Assembly (NCBI RefSeq): GCF_018603905.1
Contig: NZ_JAHFZZ010000004.1
Span: 496,001-560,000, forward strand
DNA length: 64,000 nucleotides
Reading direction: 5' to 3'
Source: Nonomuraea sp. NEAU-A123
GTDB lineage: Bacteria > Actinomycetota > Actinomycetes > Streptosporangiales > Streptosporangiaceae
The notes beneath the pieces were generated by a model. It was not told the origin of the DNA, made no database searches, and was given only the letters and a program-made list of their open reading frames with translations. Position numbers and translations under genes: made by a program. Below, piece after piece: positions 1-7,596 of this stretch. How positions within the stretch are numbered: the stretch's first letter is position 1; each line of letters starts with the position of its first letter.

Positions 1-117
1 TTTTGTTTCACGGTCATACTCCGGAGGCTACGTCTGCGTCGGGAAGAAACCTACACCCTTGTCGTCACGCATATCTCCTGAACGGCAACAGAGAGTAATG
101 ATGATTGAATCTTTCCC

Positions 118-843
118 ATGGATCAGACGGCATTAGTCCTGATTGTTGGCGGTATGGCGGTCTTCGTTGGGGCGATTGTCCAGGGGAGTGTGGGGTTCGG
201 GCTGGGGTTGGTGGCCGCGCCCGTACTCACCATGCTTGACCACTCCCTGATGCCCGGTGCCATCCAGGTGGTCAACGTGACGTTGCCGCTGTTCACCCTG
301 GCCGTGGAGTGGCGGAAGGTGGACTGGCGTGGGGTGGCTTTCGGGGTGCTGGGGCGGGTGCCTGGCGGAGTTATCGGTGCAGCCATCGTGGTCTACATAT
401 CTGTCTACACGCGAGGCGTCTTCGTGGGAGTCATGGTGCTTCTCGCGGTGGGGCTCACGGCGTGGGCGGTCAGTGTGCCGCGCAACGCCGTGACGGTCGC
501 GGTGGCCGGGTTCATCTCGGGCATCACCGGGACCGCGACCGGCGTCGGTGGGCCGCCGATCGCGCTGGTCTACCAGAACGCCAAGGGGCCGCAGATCAGG
601 GCGACGCTGGCGATGTTCTTCTTCCTCAGCGCCGCCCAGTCGATCGCGCTCCTGGCTTTCGTGGGGGAGTTCTCCAGGCGGGCGGCGACCACGGGGGCTG
701 TGCTGATCGTGCCGATGGTGCTCGGGTTCCTGGTGTCGGGGCCGCTGCGGCGCTATCTCGACGGCGGCAAGGTGCGGGTGGCGGTCCTGGTGGTGGCGGC
801 GGTCTCGGCCGTCGCCCTCATCGCCCAGAGCCTGACCGCCTGA
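118..843 (+). CDS. TSUP (TauE/SafE) family membrane permease
   Basis: A 241-residue, almost wholly hydrophobic protein with about eight membrane segments. It shows the two pseudo-symmetric motifs of the sulfite exporter TauE/SafE (DUF81) family: GSVGFG near residues 23-29 and GTATGVGGPP at 138-147. The family moves organic and inorganic sulfur anions or carboxylates across the plasma membrane; the substrate here cannot be read. ATG 118 is the first in-frame start after a stop at 106, and it lacks a clear Shine-Dalgarno. The gene stands alone and is followed directly by a decayed regulator fragment. The family call is firm and the substrate open. Confidence 0.85.
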   Translation: MDQTALVLIVGGMAVFVGAIVQGSVGFGLGLVAAPVLTMLDHSLMPGAIQVVNVTLPLFTLAVEWRKVDWRGVAFGVLGRVPGGVIGAAIVVYISVYTRGVFVGVMVLLAVGLTAWAVSVPRNAVTVAVAGFISGITGTATGVGGPPIALVYQNAKGPQIRATLAMFFFLSAAQSIALLAFVGEFSRRAATTGAVLIVPMVLGFLVSGPLRRYLDGGKVRVAVLVVAAVSAVALIAQSLTA

Positions 844-860
844 GCCGCCCCGCCTGTCCG

Positions 861-1022
861 CGCCTGTCCGCGGCCGGCCACTCCAACCGGGACATCGCTC
901 AGCGCCTCTTCGTCACCCCCAAGACCGTGGAGGTACACCTGACCAGCGTGTACCGCAAGCTCAGCGTCGGCAATCGGGCCGGCCTGAGGCAGGCGCTGGA
1001 CCACGCGCCGTGGACTTCATGA
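861..1022 (+). pseudogene. LuxR-type HTH C-terminal remnant
   Basis: The frame ending at the TGA at 1020 encodes a recognisable second half of a LuxR/GerE DNA-binding domain: AAGHSNRDIAQRLFVTPKTV followed by EVHLTSVYRKL. This pattern is typical of AAA-type LuxR regulators. The first helix (usually LTPSE-RVA) and everything upstream are missing, because the frame runs back into out-of-frame sequence of the permease gene. A 10 bp direct duplication (CGCCTGTCCG at 851-860 and 861-870) sits exactly at the junction, which suggests a deletion scar. It is probably the 3' stub of a lost large regulator. It has no start codon of its own and is unlikely to be functional. Confidence 0.7.
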
Positions 1023-1195
1023 GCTCTGACCTGCGAGAATAGGCTGGCAGCCGGCGGACATGTCTGTCACCGGCACCCTGGTCGAGGCCCGAGGCCGACG
1101 ACGGTCTCAGGTCGGCCACCCATCGCGTTCCAGGGGCCGTCTATCGCTCTCAGCCTCACGGTAAGTGAACCTCCGGTGTCGGTCACGTTTCTGGA

Positions 1196-1217
1196 TTGTT
1201 ATCCGGAACAACAAACT
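1196..1217 (+). promoter_or_regulatory. candidate ROK/XylR operator upstream of the sugar importer
   Basis: TTGTT-ATCCGG-AACAA is an inverted repeat whose right arm extends as AACAACAAACT. This resembles the AACAACAAACT half-site of the Bacillus XylR (ROK family) operator. It lies about 95 bp upstream of the XylF-like start, and a ROK regulator is the last gene of the same cluster. The function is inferred from this similarity and position only. Confidence 0.35.
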
Positions 1218-1311
1218 CCCCCCTCGCAAGGTCTTCCAAAGCAGGCCATCCCGGAATACGTTGCCGCAAACAACATTCATCCGGGCCCTCCGGAAGAAAG
1301 GACCCTGCACT

Positions 1312-2430
1312 ATGCGCAAGGGGATCCTCAGCCTGACCGCCGCGGCCGCCGTTCTAGCCCTCGGTCTCACCGCCTGCGGGGGCAACAGCGGTCCGACCTC
1401 GTCCACGTCTTCCGCGTCGAGTTCCGCGTCGAGCTCGCAGAAGGCCGGCAAGATCGGCGTCATCCTGCCCGACAGCAAGTCTTCGGCCCGCTGGGAGACG
1501 GCGGACCGCAAGTACCTGGAAGAGGCGTTCAAGGCCGCTGGTGTGGCCTACGACATCCAGAACGCCCAGAACGACAAGACGGCCTTCCAGACCATCGCCG
1601 ACCAGATGATCACCAACGGCGCCACCGTGCTGATGATCGTCAACCTGGACAGCGGCACCGGCAAGACCGTCATCGACAAGGCCAAGTCCCAGGGCGTGGC
1701 CACCATCGACTACGACCGGCTGACGCTGGGCGGCGGCGCCGCCTACTACGTGAGCTTCGACAACACCAAGGTCGGCACCCTGCAGGGCGAGGGCCTGGTG
1801 AAGTGCCTGACCGACAAGAAGGCCAGCAAGCCGATCATCGCCGAGCTCAACGGCTCGCCGACCGACAACAACGCCACCCTGTTCAAGGCCGGATACGACG
1901 GCGTGCTCAAGCCCAAGTACGACTCGGGCGACTTCGTCAAGGGCCCTGACCAGTCCGTGCCCGACTGGGACAACACCCAGGCCGGCACCATCTTCGAGCA
2001 GATGCTGACCAGCGCGCCGAAGATCGCCGGTGTGCTGGCCGCCAACGACGGCCTCGGCAACGCGGCCATCACGGTCCTGAAGAAGAACAACCTCAACGGC
2101 AAGGTCCCGGTGACCGGCCAGGACGCCACTGTCCAGGGCCTGCAGAACATCCTGGTCGGCGACCAGTGCATGACCGTCTACAAGGCCGTCAAGAAGGAGG
2201 CCGACGCGGCGGCCAAGCTCGCGGTCGCGCTGGCCAAGGGTGAGAAGCCCACGGCGAGCGGCAGCGTCAAGGACCCGCAGAGCGGCCAGGACGTTCCGTC
2301 CGAGCTGCTCGACCCGCAGGCGATCTACCTCGACAACGTCAAGGACGTCGTGGCGGACGGGTACGTGACCAAGCAGGAGCTGTGCACCGGCGACTTCACC
2401 GCCAAGTGCACCGAAGCCGGAATTCAGTAA
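1312..2430 (+). CDS. xylF: XylF-like sugar ABC transporter substrate-binding lipoprotein
   Basis: A 372-residue secreted lipoprotein with a signal peptide ending in a lipobox (LTAC, Cys22) and a Ser-rich linker to about residue 45. The rest is a periplasmic-binding-protein fold of the XylF type, with the features YDR, YYVSFDN-KVG, GSPTDNNA-LFKAG, GQDA and MTVYK in the order seen in D-xylose binding proteins. It should capture a pentose, probably xylose, and hand it to the permease at 3241. I chose ATG 1312 over the longer in-frame start at 1165 because it begins the signal peptide and follows GGAAGAAAGGA at 1291-1301. It is first in an operon with the ATPase, permease and ROK regulator. The exact sugar is inferred. 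Confidence 0.85.
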   Translation: MRKGILSLTAAAAVLALGLTACGGNSGPTSSTSSASSSASSSQKAGKIGVILPDSKSSARWETADRKYLEEAFKAAGVAYDIQNAQNDKTAFQTIADQMITNGATVLMIVNLDSGTGKTVIDKAKSQGVATIDYDRLTLGGGAAYYVSFDNTKVGTLQGEGLVKCLTDKKASKPIIAELNGSPTDNNATLFKAGYDGVLKPKYDSGDFVKGPDQSVPDWDNTQAGTIFEQMLTSAPKIAGVLAANDGLGNAAITVLKKNNLNGKVPVTGQDATVQGLQNILVGDQCMTVYKAVKKEADAAAKLAVALAKGEKPTASGSVKDPQSGQDVPSELLDPQAIYLDNVKDVVADGYVTKQELCTGDFTAKCTEAGIQ

Positions 2431-2491
2431 GAAAGTGGAATCGGGTGCGGCCGTCACGAAAGACGGCCGTACCCCTCCCCAAGGGAGCCTC

Positions 2492-3244
2492 ATGACCCCC
2501 CTGCTCGAAGTGCGCGGGATCGACAAGAGCTTCGGCCCGGTACAGGTCCTGCACGACGTCACGTTCGCCGCTCAGGCCGGCGAGGTGACGGCCCTGGTCG
2601 GCGACAACGGCGCGGGCAAGTCGACGCTGGTCAAGTGCATCGGCGGCATCTACCCGATCGATGGGGGCGACATCGTCTTCGACGGCCGCCCCGTCCAGGT
2701 GCACGGCCCGCGTGACGCCGGCGAGCTCGGCATCGAGATCGTCTACCAGGACCTCGCGCTCTGCGACAACCTCGACATCGTCCAGAACATGTTCCTCGGC
2801 AGGGAACGCCGCAGCGGCCTCGTCCTCGACGAGGCGTCGATGGAGGAACTGGCCGCGCAGACCCTCGACGGCCTGTCCGTGCGTACGGTGAAATCCATCA
2901 GGCAGCAGGTGTCCAGCCTGTCGGGCGGCCAGCGCCAGACGGTGGCGATCGCCAAGGCCGTGCTCTGGAACAGCAAGGTCGTCATCCTCGACGAGCCGAC
3001 GGCCGCCCTGGGCGTCGCCCAGACCGCGCAGGTGCTGGAGCTGGTGCGCCGGCTCGCCGACACCGGCCTGGCCGTCGTGCTCATCTCGCACAACCTGAAC
3101 GACGTCTTCGCCGTCTCCGACCAGATCGCGGCGCTCTATCTCGGCAGGATGGCCGCACAGGTCAGGACCGCCGACGTGACGCACGCGCAGGTCGTCGAAC
3201 TGATCACATCCGGCCGCAGCGGAGACCTGGGGATCGCGCAATGA
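2492..3244 (+). CDS. sugar ABC transporter ATP-binding protein (single-domain, XylG-like)
   Basis: The 250-residue ATPase energises the XylF/XylH-like importer. It shows Walker A GDNGAGKST (residues 37-45), a Q-loop YQDLA, signature LSGGQRQ near 143-149, Walker B VVILDEPTAA and an H-loop SHN. Proteobacterial XylG and RbsA carry two fused ATPase domains of about 500 residues. This protein has one, so it must act as a homodimer. ATG 2492 follows AAGGGAGC; an upstream in-frame start at 2435 would add 19 residues before the normal N-terminus. Its stop overlaps the permease start (ATGA, 3241-3244), so the two are likely translationally coupled. Confidence 0.9.
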   Translation: MTPLLEVRGIDKSFGPVQVLHDVTFAAQAGEVTALVGDNGAGKSTLVKCIGGIYPIDGGDIVFDGRPVQVHGPRDAGELGIEIVYQDLALCDNLDIVQNMFLGRERRSGLVLDEASMEELAAQTLDGLSVRTVKSIRQQVSSLSGGQRQTVAIAKAVLWNSKVVILDEPTAALGVAQTAQVLELVRRLADTGLAVVLISHNLNDVFAVSDQIAALYLGRMAAQVRTADVTHAQVVELITSGRSGDLGIAQ

Positions 3245-4503
3245 ACAAGGTCAAGGAACTCCCCGGCGAGGCGATCGTCACGGCGAAGCAGTCGCCGTCG
3301 ATCGGGAACAGCGTCTTCGCCTACATCGAGCGGGTACGCGGCGGCGACATGGGCGCGCTCCCGGCCGTGCTCGGACTGCTCGTGCTCTGCACCGTCTTCG
3401 CCATCGCACGTCCCGCCTTCATGACGGCGATCAACATCGCGAACCTGTTCACCCAGGGCGCCGCCGTCACGGTGATCGCGATGGGCCTGGTCTTCGTGCT
3501 GCTGCTCGGCGAGATCGACCTGTCGGCCGGTTTCGCCAGCGGCGTGTGCGCGGCGGTGCTCGCGGTGACGCTCACCAACATGGGCCTGCCCTGGTACGTC
3601 TGTGTGGTGGCCGCGATCCTCACCGGCGTGGTCATCGGCACCGTGCTCGGCACGCTGGTGGCCAAGGTGGGCATACCGTCGTTCGTGGTGACGCTGGCGG
3701 CCTTCCTCGCCTTCCAGGGTCTGGTCCTGGTGCTGGTCGACGAGGGGACGAACATCTCGATCCGGGATTCCGTCATCGTCGCCATCGCCAACAAGAACCT
3801 GCCGGTCTGGCTCGGCTGGGCGCTCTTCGCCGCCTGCGTGGCCCTCTACGCCGCCGTCCAGCTCATCAGGGCCAGGAGACGGGCGAAGCGCGGGCTGGTG
3901 GCCGACCCGCTCTCGCTGATCGGCGCCCGCGTGGGCGCGCTGGCGGTCATCGGCGGCGTCCTCGTCTATGTGCTCAACCTGGAGCGGTCCCGTAACCCGG
4001 CCATCAGCTCCCTCATGGGCGTGCCGATCGTGGTGCCCGTGATCCTCGTGCTGCTGGTCGCGTGGACGTTCGTGCTCCGCCGCACCGCGTTCGGCAGGCA
4101 CATCTACGCGGTCGGCGGGAACGCGGAGGCCTCGCGCCGGGCCGGTATCGGCGTCGACAGGATCAGGATCAGCGCGTTCGTGATCTGCTCCTCGATGGCC
4201 GCCGTCGGCGGCATCATCGCCGCGTCCCGGGCCAGCTCGGTCGACCCGAACACCGGCGGCAGCTCCGTGCTGCTGTACGCGGTCGGCGCCGCCGTCATCG
4301 GCGGCACCAGCCTGTTCGGCGGGAAGGGGCGGGTTCTCGACGCGATACTCGGCGGCGCCGTGGTCGCGGTGATCGAGAACGGCATGGGGCTGATGGGGTA
4401 CGGTGCGAGCGTAAAATACCTGGTTACCGGGTTCGTCCTGCTCCTGGCCGCGGGTGTCGACGCACTGGCGCGCAAGCGGGCGGCTGCCGCTGGTCTAAGG
4501 TGA
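3241..4503 (+). CDS. sugar ABC transporter permease (XylH-like)
   Basis: This 420-residue polytopic protein has about ten hydrophobic segments and belongs to the branched-chain/ribose-xylose permease family. Landmarks are GEIDLSAG near residue 83 and AVGGNAEASRRAGI near 290, the loop that couples to the ATPase. The length matches XylH (about 390) better than RbsC (about 320), because of a cytoplasmic stretch around residues 205-225. It overlaps the ATPase gene by 4 bp, and the ROK gene starts 35 bp downstream. It should form the membrane channel for the sugar bound by the 1312 lipoprotein. Confidence 0.88.
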   Translation: MNKVKELPGEAIVTAKQSPSIGNSVFAYIERVRGGDMGALPAVLGLLVLCTVFAIARPAFMTAINIANLFTQGAAVTVIAMGLVFVLLLGEIDLSAGFASGVCAAVLAVTLTNMGLPWYVCVVAAILTGVVIGTVLGTLVAKVGIPSFVVTLAAFLAFQGLVLVLVDEGTNISIRDSVIVAIANKNLPVWLGWALFAACVALYAAVQLIRARRRAKRGLVADPLSLIGARVGALAVIGGVLVYVLNLERSRNPAISSLMGVPIVVPVILVLLVAWTFVLRRTAFGRHIYAVGGNAEASRRAGIGVDRIRISAFVICSSMAAVGGIIAASRASSVDPNTGGSSVLLYAVGAAVIGGTSLFGGKGRVLDAILGGAVVAVIENGMGLMGYGASVKYLVTGFVLLLAAGVDALARKRAAAAGLR

Positions 4504-4538
4504 TCAGCGACTCCCACCCCTTTAAGGAAGCTCAGACG

Positions 4539-5744
4539 ATGCGTGCCGGCCCTTCGCAGGAGGACATCAGGCGTCACAACCTGGGTGCCCTCCTGCGCCA
4601 CGTTCATCTGGGCGGCCCGATCTCCCGCGCCGAGCTGACGTCGAAGATGGGCCTCAACCGCAGCACGATCATGGCGCTCACCTCCGACCTCACCGCGGCC
4701 GGGCTGGTACGCGAGGAGCTGCCGCGAGAGACGGGCCGCGCGGGCCGTCCCTCGCTCGTGGTGCGTCCCGAGTCGGCGCGGGTCTACGTGTTCGCCTTCG
4801 ACGTCGGCCCCGACCGGCTGGCCGTCGCGCGCGTCGGGCTGGGCGGGGTGATCCTCGACCGCAGGGAGGCCGTACGCCTGCGCGGCCCGTTCGAGCTGGA
4901 CGAGCTGACCGGGATCCTGGCCGGCTTCGCCCGGCAGATGCGGCGCAAGACCAGGGACGACACGGTCTGCGTCGGTGCGGCGGCGGCGGTCTCCGGCGGG
5001 GTGCGCAAGGGCGACGGCGTGATCAGGTTCGGCCCGAACCTCGGCACCCAGGACGTGCCGTTCGGCGAGGAGCTGGGCCGCAGGCTGGGCCTGGGCCTGC
5101 CCGTCAGCGTGGGCAACGACGCCAACCTGGCCGCGCTGGCCGAGCACAGCCGCGGCGTCGGAGCCGCCGTCAGAGACCTGATCTACCTGCACGGAGACGT
5201 CGGCATCGGCGGCGGCATCATCGCGGGCGGCCACCTGCTGGGTGGTCACGACGGTTACGGCGGCGAGGTCGGCCACATGGTCGTCAACCCCGGCGGGCGG
5301 GCCTGCGGCTGCGGCTCGCACGGCTGCCTGGAGGCCGAGGTGGGGGAGCGGACCCTGCTGGAGACCGCGGGCCGGCTGGCCGGCGAGCAGCACGGCAGGG
5401 ACGCGGTGCGGGCGGTGGTCGACGCCGCCGACCGGGGCGACATCGTGGCGCAGGAGGCGCTCAAGAGGGTCGGCGACTGGCTCGGCCTGGGCGTCGCCAA
5501 CCTGGTCAACATCTTCAACCCGGAGATGGTCATCTTCGGCGGAATGCTGCGGGAGATCTACCTCGGGTCGGCCGCTCAGGTGCGTACCAGGTTGACGCTG
5601 CACGCCATGGCGCCGCAGCGCGAGAAGCTGCGGCTGCGCACGTCGTCGCTGGCCGACGACGCGACGCTCGTGGGCGCGGCCGAGCTGGCCTTCGCCCACG
5701 TGCTCGCGGACCCTCTGGAAGTGCTGGCCAGGGCGAACGGTTAG
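4539..5744 (+). CDS. ROK family transcriptional regulator (XylR-like)
   Basis: A 401-residue protein with an N-terminal winged HTH (about 15-75; SRAELTSKMGLNRSTIMALT) and a C-terminal ROK sugar-kinase-like domain. The ROK zinc motif CGCGSHGCLE is near residue 255, preceded by GHMVVNPGG. HTH-bearing ROK proteins are sugar-responsive repressors; XylR is the best known. ATG 4539 is preceded by AAGGAAG with 8 nt spacing; the open frame back to 4062 overlaps the permease gene and is not coding. Its place directly after the importer suggests that it represses this operon, perhaps through the repeat at 1196-1217. Its stop overlaps the convergent metallopeptidase stop by 4 bp. Confidence 0.88.
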   Translation: MRAGPSQEDIRRHNLGALLRHVHLGGPISRAELTSKMGLNRSTIMALTSDLTAAGLVREELPRETGRAGRPSLVVRPESARVYVFAFDVGPDRLAVARVGLGGVILDRREAVRLRGPFELDELTGILAGFARQMRRKTRDDTVCVGAAAAVSGGVRKGDGVIRFGPNLGTQDVPFGEELGRRLGLGLPVSVGNDANLAALAEHSRGVGAAVRDLIYLHGDVGIGGGIIAGGHLLGGHDGYGGEVGHMVVNPGGRACGCGSHGCLEAEVGERTLLETAGRLAGEQHGRDAVRAVVDAADRGDIVAQEALKRVGDWLGLGVANLVNIFNPEMVIFGGMLREIYLGSAAQVRTRLTLHAMAPQREKLRLRTSSLADDATLVGAAELAFAHVLADPLEVLARANG

Positions 5745-6544
5745 GAGACCCGGCTCTTCGGCGCGGTCCAGGTGTTGCAGGAGCTGGCCGATCCGCCGCT
5801 GTAGCCGCGCTCCTGCCAGTAGGCGAGATTACGCGGCTTGCCGTGGACCTTGCTCTCCCCGGCCCTGCTCACGGCGTCGGTCCACTGGTCCCAGGTGATG
5901 CCCGGGTCGATGGAGTCGAGCGTGGCGCTGTAGAAGACGCCGGCGAAGCACTCGGCCTGCATCTCCAGGCGGTGGCTGAGTATCGTGCGCGCGCTCCCTC
6001 CGGCTCGCCAGTAGAGCCTGTTCTGCTCGTCCAGCATGCCGGTGAGCTGCTGCACGTGGTGGCCTATCTCGTGGGCGATGGAGTGCGCGAGGTTCATCCG
6101 GAACGGGTCCTGCAGGTCCCGCTTCATGATCCGGATGGCGATCGTGCGCTGCGCGGGGCAGTACTGGGCGCCGTTGCTGGTGATCTTGCCGCAGACCGAC
6201 TGGCTGCCGGTCGTGATGGCGATCTTCGGCGCGCTGTAACGCAGTCCGGCGGCCTTGAACCTGGTGGCCCAGAAGGTGTTGGCGCACCTGGCCATGGCCC
6301 GGTGGAAGGTCTTGAGCGAGGCGGCGCTGCCCTCGCGGATCCCGGGGATCGCGCACGACTGCGCCGACGGGGTGCCGGACCCGTAGATCTTGTTCTTGGC
6401 CAGTACGGCGGGCGGCGCGGCCTGCGGAGCCTTGGTCTCGGCGTTGGCCGTCCCAGAGAGGGCCAAACCCACGACCATGCCGACAGATGCGGCGATAAGG
6501 GGTATACGCACGATCGCGGATACTAGACCACTAGATGGGGCCAT
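5741..6544 (-). CDS. secreted neutral zinc metallopeptidase (YpfJ/KPN_02809-like)
   Basis: The 267-residue product has a hydrophobic signal segment (about 10-36, ending near TANA) and a zincin core. HEIGHHVQ at residues 158-165 gives two zinc ligands and the catalytic Glu, and LEMQAECFAG downstream probably supplies the third ligand. Paired cysteines (64/87, 118/129 and near the end) suggest disulfides outside the membrane. The layout fits the neutral zinc metallopeptidase family (COG2321). I chose ATG 6544 because the frame upstream to 6652 has no signal-peptide character. It is paralogous to the next gene, 78 bp upstream on the same strand. The substrate is unknown. Confidence 0.82.
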   Translation of the reverse strand: MAPSSGLVSAIVRIPLIAASVGMVVGLALSGTANAETKAPQAAPPAVLAKNKIYGSGTPSAQSCAIPGIREGSAASLKTFHRAMARCANTFWATRFKAAGLRYSAPKIAITTGSQSVCGKITSNGAQYCPAQRTIAIRIMKRDLQDPFRMNLAHSIAHEIGHHVQQLTGMLDEQNRLYWRAGGSARTILSHRLEMQAECFAGVFYSATLDSIDPGITWDQWTDAVSRAGESKVHGKPRNLAYWQERGYSGGSASSCNTWTAPKSRVS

Positions 6545-6621
6545 GTTCGGGAGTCTTGTGCTTTGTCCGGAAAGCGCAATGCGGCCGCACCGGTAAGGCA
6601 CGGCCGCATCAGGGCGGAAAT

Positions 6622-7473
6622 TCAGGTGACGGTACGCGTGGGCGCGGCCCACGTGTTGCAGGAGCCGGGCGAGGCCGAGCCGTAGCCGCGGTTCATCCAG
6701 TACGCCTGCGTCGGGCCCTTGCCGTGGTCGTTCTGCGGCCAGCCCTTGGCGCCGTTCTTGCGGAACCAGTCAACGGTGTAGTCCCACTCGCGCGAGTCGA
6801 CGGGCAGCGTGTTCGTGACCGTGCGCATGAAGACCGAGGAGAAGCACTCCGCCTGCAGCTCCGAGCGGCGCGACAGCGCGAGCTGGCCGGACCTGCCGGT
6901 GGCGTTCCTGGCGGCCCAGTAGTAGTTCCAGATGCCCGACATGTTCTGGACGTGGTGGCCGTACTCGTGCGCCATCAGCCGGGTGATGCCGAGCGCGAAC
7001 GGCTGGCGCAGCTGGGCCTTGGTGATCAACATGTACATCGTGCGGTCGGTCGAGCAGTAGACGCCGTCGGCGCCGGTGCTCCACGGGCCGCAAGGTGTGC
7101 GGACCTTCCTGGTGATGATGCGCAGCCGCGGCTTGCTGAAGGAGAGCCCGGCCTTGCGGAACTGGGAGGCCCAGGAGCGGTTCAGGCAGTTCGTCACGGT
7201 GGTGAGGAAGCGCTTGTAGGCCGTCGTGCTGCCCTTGGGCAGGGTGCCGGGCGAACAGTTGGAGCTGGCGAGCCGTCCCGTCTTGTACAGCGGGTTCGCC
7301 GTCGCGGCGGCCTTGCCACGGGGCGGTGCCGCCTGCTGGGCGGCCTGCTTGACGACCTGCTGACCCGCGCTGACGGGCTTTGTGGCGGCTGTCGCCGTAC
7401 CCGCGCCGGCCAGCGCGATGACCGCGCCGGCGACCACGAGGGACGACAGTTTCTTCATGGGGAGAGTGTTCAT
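6622..7473 (-). CDS. secreted neutral zinc metallopeptidase, tandem paralogue
   Basis: A 283-residue protein built like its neighbour: signal peptide (about 6-30, ATAA), a Gln/Ala-rich linker (33-60), the zinc motif HEYGHHVQ at 169-176, SELQAEC as likely third ligand, and a matching cysteine pattern through to SCNTW-AP near the C-terminus. Both end in the same Y-R-GY-(5-6 residues)-SCNTW-AP block, so they are tandem duplicates. Met1 (7473) has no Shine-Dalgarno, but a TAGTCT -10-like hexamer lies 10 nt upstream (7484-7489), which fits a near-leaderless transcript. Met6 (7458) is the alternative start. The gene diverges from dxs. Confidence 0.82.
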   Translation of the reverse strand: MNTLPMKKLSSLVVAGAVIALAGAGTATAATKPVSAGQQVVKQAAQQAAPPRGKAAATANPLYKTGRLASSNCSPGTLPKGSTTAYKRFLTTVTNCLNRSWASQFRKAGLSFSKPRLRIITRKVRTPCGPWSTGADGVYCSTDRTMYMLITKAQLRQPFALGITRLMAHEYGHHVQNMSGIWNYYWAARNATGRSGQLALSRRSELQAECFSSVFMRTVTNTLPVDSREWDYTVDWFRKNGAKGWPQNDHGKGPTQAYWMNRGYGSASPGSCNTWAAPTRTVT

Positions 7474-7518
7474 AGTGAGGGAAAGACTAGGTCAAGATCG
7501 GACAAATGTGGGTGGATT

Positions 7519-7557
7519 TGACTCGATGGAGTCAGTGAGGCCCGCACGAACTAGACT
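7519..7557 (+). promoter_or_regulatory. dxs promoter region with inverted repeat
   Basis: TGACTC-GATG-GAGTCA (7519-7534) is a perfect 6-4-6 inverted repeat. A TAGACT hexamer (7552-7557) matches the actinobacterial -10 pattern TAnnnT, which places the repeat over the expected -35 region of the dxs promoter. The dxs Shine-Dalgarno lies at 7575-7587. A binding protein is not identified and the repeat could be fortuitous. Confidence 0.35.
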
Positions 7558-7596
7558 CGGTCGCGTTAGCGCACAGGAGCAGAGGGGATCGCATCC

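Noticed and set aside
1354..2562. 402-codon minus-strand open frame opposite the XylF-like gene
   Set aside because: It is an antisense shadow of a high-GC gene: Leu/Val/Gly/Asp-rich with no family motif, while the plus strand encodes an unmistakable XylF protein.
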